From NCBI RefSeq assembly GCF_007558725.1, contig NZ_VLPL01000001.1, positions 63,984 through 127,983 of the forward strand: a stretch of 64,000 nucleotides of DNA, read 5' to 3'. Below are positions 23,439 to 31,219 of the stretch, one piece after another. The notes below the pieces were generated by a model, which saw nothing but the letters and a program-made list of their open reading frames with translations, was not told the origin of the DNA and ran no database searches. The translations under genes were made by a program, and so were the position numbers. This stretch comes from Fluviicola chungangensis (GTDB taxonomy: Bacteria; Bacteroidota; Bacteroidia; Flavobacteriales_D; Crocinitomicaceae). Numbering within the stretch: the stretch's first letter is position 1; each line of letters begins with the position of its first letter.

Positions 23439-23576
23439 CTACTTTTTCGGTTTATAAGGTTTTAACGGAGGATTGTATTTTGGCACATTTGGAGGAGCTA
23501 CTCTTCTTCTCTCGTCAAGATCACCATCATCCTTCTTTGGCTTTGGACCGGGTTTGATTGCATCAATTTTAGTCAT
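23439..23576 (-). CDS. 45-residue Pro/Lys-rich peptide
   Basis: A short frame that begins MTKIDAIKPGPKPKKDDGDL and ends PLKPYKPKK. It is Pro/Lys/Asp-rich, without hydrophobic helix or Cys. It ends in a KPKK tail, comparable to the PPKKRG end of the 56-residue peptide at 15289-15459. A clean ATG, biased composition and sensible codons support it; length is the weakness. It converges with 23094-23411, 27 bases between stops. No known family. Confidence 0.4.
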   Translation of the reverse strand: MTKIDAIKPGPKPKKDDGDLDERRRVAPPNVPKYNPPLKPYKPKK

Positions 23577-23708
23577 GATTTACATTTTTGTTTGAATGAT
23601 TATTTGTCCAAAAATCGAAAGATGAATTGAAGTGAGCCAAAAATCTTTCCCAAATGGCGGTTTTGGTTTCCGAAATGGGAAAAGCTTTGTCTCATTTTAA
23701 GAATAAGT

Positions 23709-23964
23709 GAGCAAAAGGGAATCGAACTGCTAGAAATTTCAGCAAACTGAGTAAAATCGGTAATTACGGAAGATTTGAGATAGCCACCCTCCTTAATCCT
23801 CCCTCAGAGGGAGGAGACGAAATTCGTGCTTCGAACCGGGATCTCACACTCAGTCCTCACGCTCACACTGAAAAGAAAAAGAGCTACAACTCAGTGTGAG
23901 TGTGAGTGTGAGAGAAGAGGGACAAAAAGAAAAAGCATTACTCTCGTAATGCTTTTTCTTTTTG
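23709..23964. repeat. Island repeat copy 3, abutting the tmRNA 3' end (putative right att site)
   Basis: Contains, in order, AAAGGGAATCGAACTGCT, the GGGAGG palindrome block, TTCGAACCGGGATCTCACACTC, AGCTACAACTCAGTGTGAG, GGGACAAAAAGAAAAAGCAT and its hairpin, then meets the first base of the tmRNA gene's 3' end. It lacks the AATACTACC module. Since a functional tmRNA needs its 3' end, this is likely the intact version and copies 0 and 2 are derived from this junction. The bases 23577-23708 to its left show nothing supportable. Confidence 0.7.
23930..23957. terminator. tmRNA terminator
   Basis: A perfect 12-bp stem, AAAAAGCATTAC with GTAATGCTTTTT, loop TCTC. On the minus strand it directly follows the tmRNA 3' end. 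Confidence 0.8.
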
Positions 23965-24365
23965 TGGAGTCGGAGGGGTTCGAACCCTCGTCCAAACAAT
24001 GGTTCCGAATGTCTTCTACATGCTTATTTTTTGATTGGTTTTCGAGCTGAATTCGGACAAAAACACCCAAGATCCAACCTTAGCTTCTAAGATCTCACAC
24101 CTTGCGCGAAGCTCGCTCAGTGCCAGATTTTCTAAAATGATTCTCCTGAGCCTACTAACCGAAAATCAGAGCCGGTAGAGGAGAAACTTGTCCGTGTACT
24201 ATATCTTCCACTGGATTAAGCCGAATTTACCTAGTAAATTAAGCAGCAAGTGCGTATGACGTATTGTCAATTATTGTTCGCAGCAAGATATTTAAGAGCT
24301 TCACTGCAACGCTCTGCATGCTTCCCACCGAAATCTCAATCGCTGTCAAATCCAATGTCGACCCC
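23965..24365 (-). ncRNA. ssrA: tmRNA (ssrA), trans-translation rescue RNA
   Basis: A 401-base tmRNA. The 5' end GGGGTCG pairs with CGACTCC at the 3' end (7-bp acceptor), followed by discriminator A; CCA is not encoded. The T-arm is GAGGG-TTCGAAC-CCCTC. The tag reading frame ends TAC GCA CTT GCT GCT TAA, encoding YALAA then stop, preceded by Asp-Asn-Thr-Ser; the resume codon is not certain. It frees stalled ribosomes together with SmpB, encoded at 28801-29259. A TAnnTTTG promoter lies upstream at 24379-24386. Its 3' end is the apparent integration site of the island on its downstream side. Confidence 0.92.
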
Positions 24366-24378
24366 AGTTTGTAACACA

Positions 24379-24386
24379 CAAATTTA
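24379..24386 (-). promoter_or_regulatory. -7 element of tmRNA
   Basis: TAAATTTG on the minus strand, 13 bases before the mapped tmRNA 5' end; spacing fits a primary transcript starting close to the mature end. No TTTG -33 box is clear. Confidence 0.55.
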
Positions 24387-24536
24387 CGAAAAAATCCAGG
24401 CTTTCGGATAGGTTCTTATGTTTTGTTAACGAATTCGGCGCAATACTTTTTGTTATCCTTCAATGGAAATTCAAACCAGGTAGTATATATTTGGGAAGCA
24501 ATAACTCAAATAACGACCTTTAAGAGAAAAAACGCG

Positions 24537-25415
24537 ATGAAAAATACAATCCTGCTTTTAGTCCTGATTTTCCCGGCAGTACAACTGTTCGGACAGCATG
24601 ACAAAAAAGACAAAACAAAACAAACCGAGACTACGAAACCGTTCGTTTTGGGAGTGATTGATGAAATTCAATCCAAAGAGCTTGGCGAGAAACGGACCTT
24701 GAATATCTACCTTCCCGAAGGATATGACCGGAACGATTCGATCCATTACCCGGTGATCTATTTGCTTGACGGTTCGGCAAACGAAGATTTTATTCACATC
24801 GTGGGATTGGTCCAGTTCTATAATTTCGAATGGATCAATCAGTTGCCGAAATCGATCGTTGTGGGAATTGCCAATGTGGACCGGCGCAGGGATTTTACTT
24901 TTCCAAGTACCCACAAAGCCAAAATTGCGCTTCCAACTGCCGGGCATTCGGATAAATTTATTTCCTTTTTGGAAAAGGAATTACAGCCTTACATAGGAGC
25001 TCATTACAAGACCAACCAGGATAAAACCATTATCGGACAATCTCTTGGCGGACTGCTTGCAACGGAAGTATTGCTGAAGAAACCCACGCTTTTCAACAAA
25101 TACATCATTATCAGTCCCAGTTTGTGGTGGGACAATGGTTCGCTGCTGGAACAAAACTCGGCAGTACTTGCAGCTGATTTTGCACAACAAACTGATATTT
25201 ACATCGCTGTAGGAAAGGAAGGACTCACGCCAACCGAAATTCCGCGGGTAATGGAAGTGGATGCCAATTTGCTGGCAGATAAACTGAAAGGGGCAAAGAG
25301 CAAAGCCGTGAAGGTGTTTTTTGATTACCTGCCGCTGGAAAACCACGCGACGATTATGCACCTGGCCGTTTCCAACGCGTTTAAATGGTTGTACCCGGTA
25401 ACTGTAAAAGAATAA
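24537..25415 (+). CDS. Exported esterase, alpha/beta hydrolase (esterase D/IroE-like)
   Basis: Start at the ATG at 24537, which gives signal peptide MKNTILLLVLIFPAVQLFGQ; the longer frame from 24423 lacks one. The mature enzyme (about 270 residues) has the putative-esterase fold: YPVIYLLDGSAN oxyanion/strand region, the nucleophile elbow GQSLGG, and a late Asn-His (LENHATIMH) fitting the catalytic His. Relatives hydrolyse esters such as S-formylglutathione or siderophore esters; substrate here is unknown. Monocistronic in appearance, just outside the tmRNA gene. Confidence 0.85.
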   Translation: MKNTILLLVLIFPAVQLFGQHDKKDKTKQTETTKPFVLGVIDEIQSKELGEKRTLNIYLPEGYDRNDSIHYPVIYLLDGSANEDFIHIVGLVQFYNFEWINQLPKSIVVGIANVDRRRDFTFPSTHKAKIALPTAGHSDKFISFLEKELQPYIGAHYKTNQDKTIIGQSLGGLLATEVLLKKPTLFNKYIIISPSLWWDNGSLLEQNSAVLAADFAQQTDIYIAVGKEGLTPTEIPRVMEVDANLLADKLKGAKSKAVKVFFDYLPLENHATIMHLAVSNAFKWLYPVTVKE

Positions 25416-25489
25416 GAATTTCAAACGTTAACAAAACGGTAAGAAAATTCCATGCTTTGAATCACTAGCTTTCGCTTTCAATCTGTAAT

Positions 25490-25978
25490 ATGAAACAAGT
25501 GATCCGGAGTTTAGTCTTGTTATCGTTTCTTTTGGGAGTCAAAACGGCTTGTGCGCAGCGCAAAATAGAAAGTTCCCGCATAGTACTTGTTGAAGAAGCA
25601 GGAGATTCACTTTTTTGCAGGGAGCAGGAAGTGTTATTCGAAGTACTGGATTTTGAGTTCGACAGTTGTGCCCTTAGCAAAAACCGGTTTTTTGTTACCT
25701 TCCGGCTTTTGAATAAAACCCGGAAGGTTTTGTTTGTGGACCCGGATTATATTTCCTGGTACGATACCAACAGTTTGCGCGCTAAAGGAAAGCAAATGCA
25801 AGCTGTTAACCCCGGAGAAGCGATCGTGATCACACTGGAATCCATCCCTTATGGAAAAAGACGCATGAATTCTCCAGGGAAGCTGCTTGTATTGTACGGC
25901 CAAAAAGAACTTTTTATTCCGATCCGGTTAAAACAGGAGTATCCGAAAGTGATTCATTGTTCGGAAGGAGGGTGGTAG
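25490..25978 (+). CDS. Secreted protein of unknown function
   Basis: A 162-residue exported protein: signal peptide MKQVIRSLVLLSFLLGVKTACA, then a beta-rich domain (VLFEVLDFEFDSCALSKNRFFVTFRLLN, KVLFVDPDYISWY, GEAIVITLESIPYGKRRM). The pattern of an extracellular Ig-like sandwich is plausible, but no family is recognised. It follows the esterase gene by 74 bases and converges on the RRM gene. Confidence 0.65.
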   Translation: MKQVIRSLVLLSFLLGVKTACAQRKIESSRIVLVEEAGDSLFCREQEVLFEVLDFEFDSCALSKNRFFVTFRLLNKTRKVLFVDPDYISWYDTNSLRAKGKQMQAVNPGEAIVITLESIPYGKRRMNSPGKLLVLYGQKELFIPIRLKQEYPKVIHCSEGGW

Positions 25979-25986
25979 CGAGCAGG

Positions 25987-26017
25987 AAAAAAAAATCCCC
26001 GGCTTAGCCAAGGGATT
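25987..26017 (-). terminator. Terminator of the RRM protein gene
   Basis: On the minus strand AATCCC (26017-26012) pairs with GGGATT (25999-25994) around an inner GGC/GCC stem and is followed by a T run. Confidence 0.65.
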
Positions 26018-26022
26018 CCATC

Positions 26023-26733
26023 TTATTTTTCGTCGTCTTCTTCTTCGTCTTCATCGTCATACTCATCGTCGTCGTACTCTTCGTCCGAATCGTCGTCGCT
26101 GTTTACTAAGTATTTACGATAATCTTCATCATCATCTTCTTCTTCGTTTCGACCGAATAAATCCAATTCTTCATCCGATAAATCGTCGTCGTCCAAAAAT
26201 TGATTGTCTTTACCACTTTTCCGGTAAGCTTCCATTTTTGGTTTCTTAGGAGTGTCTTTACCGGCAATTCCACCAAGGCCTTTCGTATCCTTTTCTTTTT
26301 TACGTTCTACTTTTGCAGGAAGTATATCATCCGGGCTAAAAGCGGGTTTGATACTGCGGGAGTCATCTGGTTTTTTGTAATCGGATCTGGTGTCACTTAC
26401 GGCATTTCGTTCTTCTCTTGAGCGATCACTTTTGAAAGCCGGTCTGTCTCCTGAGCGGTTATCGCCACCGGCCGGTTTCCCTCCCGAAGCCCGGTCATCA
26501 GCTTTCTTAACGGCAATATTCCGTCCGTTAATGGCATAATTGTCCAGCGCTTCGATTGCTTGATCTGCTTCTGATTCATCCGCCATTTCAACAAAAGCAA
26601 AACCTCTCGGTTTGCCTGTTTCGCGGTCTTTTGCAATGGTGACACGATTTACTCGACCGTGTTCTTCAAAAAGGGATTTCAACTGTTCTTCTGTTGCGTT
26701 GAAATCAAGTTTTGCCACAAAAATACTTGTCAT
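26023..26733 (-). CDS. RRM RNA-binding protein with long acidic tail
   Basis: A 236-residue protein. One RRM domain occupies residues 1-78: RNP2 IFVAKL (4-9) and RNP1 KPRGFAFVEM (41-50), typical of Bacteroidota and cyanobacterial RNA-binding proteins. A basic, Ser/Arg/Asp-rich linker follows, and the last 65 residues are almost wholly Asp/Glu (EDDDEDYRKY, DEEDEEEDDEK). The acidic tail may modulate RNA binding, chaperone activity or interact with basic proteins. Most Bacteroidota relatives are shorter and lack such a long tail. It probably acts in mRNA binding or cold response; this is inference from family. Confidence 0.88.
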   Translation of the reverse strand: MTSIFVAKLDFNATEEQLKSLFEEHGRVNRVTIAKDRETGKPRGFAFVEMADESEADQAIEALDNYAINGRNIAVKKADDRASGGKPAGGDNRSGDRPAFKSDRSREERNAVSDTRSDYKKPDDSRSIKPAFSPDDILPAKVERKKEKDTKGLGGIAGKDTPKKPKMEAYRKSGKDNQFLDDDDLSDEELDLFGRNEEEDDDEDYRKYLVNSDDDSDEEYDDDEYDDEDEEEDDEK

Positions 26734-26894
26734 CGGTATTTAAATATTCTCTTTTTTCGCCTCAAATAAGGCATTTGTTTCGAACGAAGATATATAAATT
26801 TTCAAATCCACAAAACTTTGAATGAGATTTCTGTCAAACCAATTAGTCATTGGTATCTGTCACCATTTTAATGAAGGGAATTTCAGTTGCTCAT

Positions 26895-27323
26895 TTACCT
26901 GTTTTTTAGCAGGTCGCGAATCTCCATCAGGAGCTTTTCTTCGTTGGAAGGTTCGGCAGGCGCAGGGGGAGTTTCCGCTTCTTCTTTTTTCCGCAGGTGT
27001 AAGGCTTTATTCATCAGTTTAACCACCAGGAACAAACAAAATGCGATGACCAGGAAGTTGATCACTTTTGCCAGGAAAGCACCATACAAAATACCGCCTT
27101 CAACTACTTCCTTACCATCTTTAACCACTGTTGTCCCGAAAGCCCTTAGTTCAGCAATGTTATCAACGTGAGCAGCTTTCAACGCCGGGTTTAGAATCGC
27201 CGGTGTGATGATGTCCGTCACTAAAGAGTTGATAATTGCCCCGAAAGCGGCTCCCAGGATTACGGCTACTGCGAGGTCCACCACATTTCCGCGCATGATG
27301 AATGCTTTGAATTCTTTTAACAT
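26895..27323 (-). CDS. mscL: Large-conductance mechanosensitive channel MscL
   Basis: A 142-residue channel protein of normal family length. The N-terminus MLKEFKAFIMRGNVVDLAVA, the first helix (VAVILGAAFGAIINSLVTDII with its conserved Gly/Ala face), the Pro-rich ITPAIL and the second helix (ITFVIAFCLFLVVKLMNK-like) are all present, followed by a charged C-terminal helix with KLLMEIRDLLKN. It opens under membrane tension to release osmolytes. A TAnnTTTG promoter lies 23 bases upstream. Confidence 0.96.
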   Translation of the reverse strand: MLKEFKAFIMRGNVVDLAVAVILGAAFGAIINSLVTDIITPAILNPALKAAHVDNIAELRAFGTTVVKDGKEVVEGGILYGAFLAKVINFLVIAFCLFLVVKLMNKALHLRKKEEAETPPAPAEPSNEEKLLMEIRDLLKNR

Positions 27324-27345
27324 CGTACTTAGTTTGAAGTCTAAC

Positions 27346-27353
27346 CAAATATA
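27346..27353 (-). promoter_or_regulatory. -7 element of mscL
   Basis: TATATTTG on the minus strand, 23 bases before the start codon, matching TAnnTTTG. Confidence 0.55.
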
Positions 27354-27362
27354 CTATTTTTC

Positions 27363-27415
27363 ACCGCAAAGAAACAACGATTAATAAAAACATCCTTAGG
27401 GCTTTTCTTTGCGGT
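27363..27415 (-). terminator. Long inverted repeat between recR and mscL
   Basis: ACCGCAAAGAAA (27363-27374) pairs perfectly with TTTCTTTGCGGT (27404-27415), 12 bp with a 29-base loop. It lies 10 bases after the recR stop. The loop is long and the T-tract poor, so termination is likely but weak; it may also be a dispersed repeat, as a related ACTGC..AAGGACGCAAAG string occurs at 29279. Confidence 0.4.
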
Positions 27416-27425
27416 AAAAATTCGG

Positions 27426-28031
27426 TTATGATTGAAAAGGAATCCGCTGCTGGATCGACCGCGAAAGCGTAATTTCATCTGCATACTGGATTTCAGAACC
27501 AACTGCAATTCCGCGGGAAAGTGCCGTGATCTGAACATTCGTGGCATGCAGTTTTTTGTAGAGGAAGAAATTGGTGGTGTCGCCTTCCATGGTCGGGCTC
27601 AATGCCAGGATAATCTCATCTGCTTGCCCTGCAGCGCATTTGTCTACTAAAGGCTGAATAAACAAATCATTCGGACCGATCCCGTCCATCGGGGAGATGA
27701 TTCCCCCCAGCACGTGGTAAATTCCCTGGTACGTCCCGGTACTTTCGATGGCCATGACGTCCCGGATATCCTCCACGACACAAATCAGGCGGTGATTGCG
27801 TTTCTCATTCGAACAAATCGAACAAATGGCTGTATCGGAAATGTTCCCACAGGAAGAACAGCTTTGAACGTGCGATTTCAGTTGTTGCAAAATATCTCCG
27901 AAACGTTCGAGTTCATCCGGTTCACGCTTCAATAAGTTCAATACCAAACGCAAGGCCGTCCGCTTGCCAATGCCCGGTAAGGAACTGAATTGTTCTACTG
28001 CTTCTTCCAGGTATTTCGATGGGATATTCAT
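27426..28031 (-). CDS. recR: Recombination protein RecR
   Basis: Start at the ATG at 28031 (MNIPSKYLEEAVEQFSSLPG, 201 residues, normal length); the longer frame adds a non-conserved prefix. Motifs: helix-hairpin-helix LPGIGKRTALRL, the C4 zinc finger CSSCGNISDTAICSIC, the Toprim domain LICVVEDIRDVMAIES and YQGIYHVLGGIISPMDGIGP. RecR loads RecA on single-stranded gaps with RecO/RecF. It is monocistronic here, divergent from the membrane protein gene at 28092. Confidence 0.96.
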   Translation of the reverse strand: MNIPSKYLEEAVEQFSSLPGIGKRTALRLVLNLLKREPDELERFGDILQQLKSHVQSCSSCGNISDTAICSICSNEKRNHRLICVVEDIRDVMAIESTGTYQGIYHVLGGIISPMDGIGPNDLFIQPLVDKCAAGQADEIILALSPTMEGDTTNFFLYKKLHATNVQITALSRGIAVGSEIQYADEITLSRSIQQRIPFQS

Positions 28032-28091
28032 CGCTCCAAAGGTACGGATTTTAACGTGTTTCCATAGCTTTCGGACCAATTTAGCATTTCA

Positions 28092-28808
28092 TTGCCGCAA
28101 GTACTTGTGTTTTCTGGCCTGAAGCAGTATTTTCGCGGGGTGGATAAGATAGCATTTGATTTTTTAGGGTTACACCTTTTGGAGCCGATGGCTCTGATCT
28201 TGAATTGGGTTATTGCAGGTTTCTGCATTTTTGCCTTTAATCAGTTAGGGAAATACAGGAACGACGCGAATTTTTACTGGCGCCTTTTTTACCTTACATT
28301 CGGACTTTCTACCTTTTTTGGCGGATTGGGACATGTGTTCTTCAACTACTGGGGATTCTTCGGAAAGTACCCAAGCTGGATTTTCGGTTGCCTGGCTAAT
28401 GGGTTTGCTGCAGTAGGAATGCTTCGGTTTAAAGGAATTTCCACCCCGAAAAATTATGCTTTTGCCCTCATCTGGATTAAGAGTATTGCTTTGTGTTCCG
28501 TTTCTATTTTGACGCAAAAATTCATTTTTACAGCAATTGATGCCATTATTACTTACATCAGTTATACAGGTGTATATGCGTATATTTTAAATAAAAGGCA
28601 CCCGGAAGCCCGGTTTTTGAAGAAACTGATCATTGGTGTCTGCATCCTGACTCCTTCGGCATTTATCTTTATTTTAAAGATCAATGTACACGAATGGCTG
28701 AATAAAGATGATTTGAGCCACATCCTGATGTTGGTAACGATTTATTATTTTTACCTTGGTATAAAAGAATGGGGACAAAGTCAGTCGCCGGAAGTAAAAC
28801 ATGTCTAA
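28092..28808 (+). CDS. Seven-helix membrane protein of unknown function
   Basis: A 238-residue protein with about seven hydrophobic helices (ALILNWVIAGFCIFAFNQLG, WRLFYLTFGLSTFFGGLGHVFF, IFGCLANGFAAVGML, YAFALIWIKSIALCSVSIL, FIFTAIDAIITYISY, IIGVCILTPSAFIFIL, ILMLVTIYYFYLGI). His in GGLGHVFFNY is a possible ligand. No family recognised; the fold resembles the DUF6962-type/7TM proteins often found in Flavobacteriia. The end overlaps the SmpB start by 8 bases, so smpB is translationally coupled to it. Confidence 0.7.
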   Translation: MPQVLVFSGLKQYFRGVDKIAFDFLGLHLLEPMALILNWVIAGFCIFAFNQLGKYRNDANFYWRLFYLTFGLSTFFGGLGHVFFNYWGFFGKYPSWIFGCLANGFAAVGMLRFKGISTPKNYAFALIWIKSIALCSVSILTQKFIFTAIDAIITYISYTGVYAYILNKRHPEARFLKKLIIGVCILTPSAFIFILKINVHEWLNKDDLSHILMLVTIYYFYLGIKEWGQSQSPEVKHV

Positions 28809-29259
28809 GAACGAAGTAAATATCAAAAATAAGCGCGCCCGCTTTGAATATCAGTTGGATGAATTCTTTACTGCCGGAATGGTTTTGTCCGGTACGGAGA
28901 TCAAAAGTATCCGCAACGGAAAAGCGAGTATTTTGGAGGCTTATTGCATCGTTGATAACGGGCAGGTGTTTATTCGCAATATGCATGTTTCTCCGTATGA
29001 AAATGCGTCATTCTATAATCATTCCGTGCGTTCCGACCGGAAATTGCTTCTGAATAAGAAGGAGATCAAAAAGCTCGAGAAATGGGTAAAAACAAAGGGG
29101 AATACCATTGTTCCGCTCAGATTATTCTTGTCTGAAAAAGGCTGGCTAAAACTGGAACTGGCGACCGGTGTGGGGAAAAAGCTGCACGATAAACGTCACG
29201 ACCTGAAAGAAAAAGACGATAAGCGCGAAATGGACCGGCTGAAGAAGATCCGCTCTTAA
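28801..29259 (+). CDS. smpB: SsrA-binding protein SmpB
   Basis: A 152-residue protein of normal length. Family motifs: NKRARFEYQLDEFFTAGMVLSGTEIKSIR, IRNMHVSPYENAS, RKLLLNKKEI, PLRLFLSEKGWLKLELATGVGKKLHDKRHDLKE and a basic C-terminal helix. SmpB delivers tmRNA to stalled ribosomes. Its RNA partner gene is 4.4 kb upstream on the opposite strand. It begins inside the last codons of the upstream membrane-protein gene (ATG TCT AA). Confidence 0.96.
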   Translation: MSKNEVNIKNKRARFEYQLDEFFTAGMVLSGTEIKSIRNGKASILEAYCIVDNGQVFIRNMHVSPYENASFYNHSVRSDRKLLLNKKEIKKLEKWVKTKGNTIVPLRLFLSEKGWLKLELATGVGKKLHDKRHDLKEKDDKREMDRLKKIRS

Positions 29260-29345
29260 TATTTAGGTTGAAATTTTTACTGCTAAGGACGCAAAGATTG
29301 TGTGTTACTCTTTGTCTTACGGTGAATTATCAGGTCGTCCGGTTC

Positions 29346-30200
29346 TCACAAAAATCCCAAAGTCAATAAATGCAGCATGCGTTCCTGTGTCAGCAAAATA
29401 TACAACGCCACCGTTCCTATCCCCCAAAAGGAAAGATGATACAGGAATACGAAACTGAGTGTTTTTCGACGTCTCAAATAGGGGTAAAGCGGTACCAGGA
29501 ACAGGACAATGAGTCCGAAGCGAATGCTGCCGATGTGAAAGTCGAATGGTGTCCGGTAACGCGTAAAATCATCAGAAGTAATCATTTTAACCGGTGTATG
29601 CAGGAACCAGGTCGTTTCAATAATGACTTCCGGATAAGCATATAACCAGGCGTAGCGGTTGTTCTGAACGTAATAACGGCCTCTTTTTTCCAGTTCGATA
29701 CTGGTAATGTTTCCCTTGATAATTCCGTTATTCAATGATTTCGAAGAACCGATCAATACATCGGGCTCGTAATGCATTGGCAGGAAATATTCCGTAGACA
29801 GGGCCAAAGCGAGAACGAGGGAAATGCGCATGATATACTTGTAGATGCTCCAGCGCATTCCGCTTGTCAGGGAAAGGAAATACCGGTTGTTGTCTTTTGC
29901 CTGCTGCATTTTTTGCTGTTCGTAGCGCATTTTAGCCACGCGCATGCGTTCCAGCCGTTCTTCATCCGATTCGCTTCCCGTTCTCCTGGATGTTCTTTTC
30001 CCGGTAATTTCTTCTTTGTAATCGGGGTTTAAGAGGATCTCAACTGCTTTTCCCAGCTTGATAAAGACTTCATGCGCCAACGGATCCGGGTTGACATCCG
30101 GGTGGAGGCGCAGGGCCAGCTTTTTATATTGTTTTCGGATCTCCGCGTCAGAAGCGTTCGGGGGGAGATTTAATAAACGAAAGCATTCGGACCGGGTCAT
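29346..30200 (-). CDS. Membrane-anchored J-domain protein
   Basis: A 284-residue protein. Residues 1-68 are a DnaJ J-domain with the catalytic HPD tripeptide at 33-35 (KLALRLHPDVNPDP), which stimulates DnaK ATPase. A charged coiled segment (RMRYEQQKMQQAKDNN) leads into three membrane segments (WSIYKYIMRISLVLALAL, IRFGLIVLFLVPLYPYL, FLYHLSFWGIGTVALYILL). No Gly/Phe or zinc domain, so this is a type III J-protein that recruits DnaK to the membrane. Its start overlaps the menE stop by 4 bases, so both are one transcript. Confidence 0.82.
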   Translation of the reverse strand: MTRSECFRLLNLPPNASDAEIRKQYKKLALRLHPDVNPDPLAHEVFIKLGKAVEILLNPDYKEEITGKRTSRRTGSESDEERLERMRVAKMRYEQQKMQQAKDNNRYFLSLTSGMRWSIYKYIMRISLVLALALSTEYFLPMHYEPDVLIGSSKSLNNGIIKGNITSIELEKRGRYYVQNNRYAWLYAYPEVIIETTWFLHTPVKMITSDDFTRYRTPFDFHIGSIRFGLIVLFLVPLYPYLRRRKTLSFVFLYHLSFWGIGTVALYILLTQERMLHLLTLGFL

Positions 30201-31201
30201 TTAAGCAGTGAGTTTAACGTTTCTTTCCTGCGGATCTTCCCGTATTCCGTTTTAAGAATGTGCGAAACAAGCTGTTTTTTGGGGGCTGCGTATTTCCCGA
30301 ATTTTTCCCGGATAATTTCCTGAATCTGCCTGAATTTTTCTTCCGGAAGGGCTTCTTCCAGGATCAATACACATACTTCACCGAAGGTTTCATCCGGAAT
30401 TCCGCCAATAATAAAAGGAACTTCGATCAATTCATCGATTACCTGTTCCATTCCTTCGGGATAGATTTTTAGTCCGCCGCTGTTGATGACAAAATCGGCC
30501 CTTCCCAACCATCTGAAGTGAGTGTGATCGATTAATTCTGCCAGGTCATTGGTTTGCATGTGTTCAATACCAAGGGTGGAATCGGTAATCACCAAAGAAC
30601 CTTCTGAAAGATCTAAGTGAACTCCATCCAAAGCGCGGTAAACAGGATCTCCCATCTTTCTCAAGGCAATGTGAGAAACCGTTTCCGTCATTCCAAACCC
30701 AATGTAAACTGCCGGTTTTAAGGTTGAAAGTGTTTCTTCAAGCTGTGCGGAAAGTCCCATTCCACCGAGTAGGATGTTGTCGAAGCGGTCCAGTTTTTCG
30801 GGGCTTTCTTCCAGGATGGATTTTAGCTGATAGGGGACAAGTGAAACGAACGAATAGGTCTGTTTTGGATCGACCTCAACCAGCGGATTTGCCCGCGGTT
30901 CCACAACCTCAATGGAATAATTCCCGACGAGCGCACGAATCAGCATCATTTTTCCTCCGATCGTCATCGGTGAGAGAGGCATCAAAACACGTGCATTTTC
31001 AGTGAGACCAAAAACCGAATTGCTGCGTTTGGCAGAAGCTTCCAATTGTTCTCTTTTGAGCACGATCAATTTGGGAGTTCCGGTAGAACCACTTGTTTTT
31101 ACCCTGTATTCCGGAGCTCCTTCCCGCCATAACGCGATGATTCCCCGGATTTCCTTGTAGGTTTCCGCAGAACAATCGGTATATGTTACTTCAAAAGCCA
31201 T
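30197..31201 (-). CDS. menE: O-succinylbenzoate-CoA ligase-type AMP-binding enzyme
   Basis: A 334-residue, short ANL-family enzyme. The P-loop-like motif KTSGSTGTPKLIVL at about 38-51, GFGMTETVSHIALR (adenylate signature), the hinge region WLGRADFVINSGGLKIYPE and the C-terminal catalytic Lys region YGKIRRK are present. Length and sequence match MenE of Bacteroidota, which activates o-succinylbenzoate in menaquinone synthesis. Expected partner MenB/C genes are not in the window. Transcribed with the J-protein gene, 4-bp overlap. Confidence 0.85.
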   Translation of the reverse strand: MAFEVTYTDCSAETYKEIRGIIALWREGAPEYRVKTSGSTGTPKLIVLKREQLEASAKRSNSVFGLTENARVLMPLSPMTIGGKMMLIRALVGNYSIEVVEPRANPLVEVDPKQTYSFVSLVPYQLKSILEESPEKLDRFDNILLGGMGLSAQLEETLSTLKPAVYIGFGMTETVSHIALRKMGDPVYRALDGVHLDLSEGSLVITDSTLGIEHMQTNDLAELIDHTHFRWLGRADFVINSGGLKIYPEGMEQVIDELIEVPFIIGGIPDETFGEVCVLILEEALPEEKFRQIQEIIREKFGKYAAPKKQLVSHILKTEYGKIRRKETLNSLLK

Positions 31202-31219
31202 TTTTAATAATTAGTGATC

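Noticed and set aside
23701-23730. Possible tRNA gene 3' end (GGTTCGATTCC-type T-arm) in repeats
   Set aside because: No cloverleaf: no anticodon arm or matching acceptor 5' strand upstream in any copy. T-stems are also mismatched.
4775-24000. Search for an integrase of the tmRNA-bordered island
   Set aside because: No tyrosine (R-H-R-Y) or serine recombinase is encoded between the borders; only IS1595-type transposases, which do not use tmRNA sites.
24423-24536. Upstream extension of the esterase
   Set aside because: The extension removes the signal peptide from the N-terminus and shows no conservation-like pattern.
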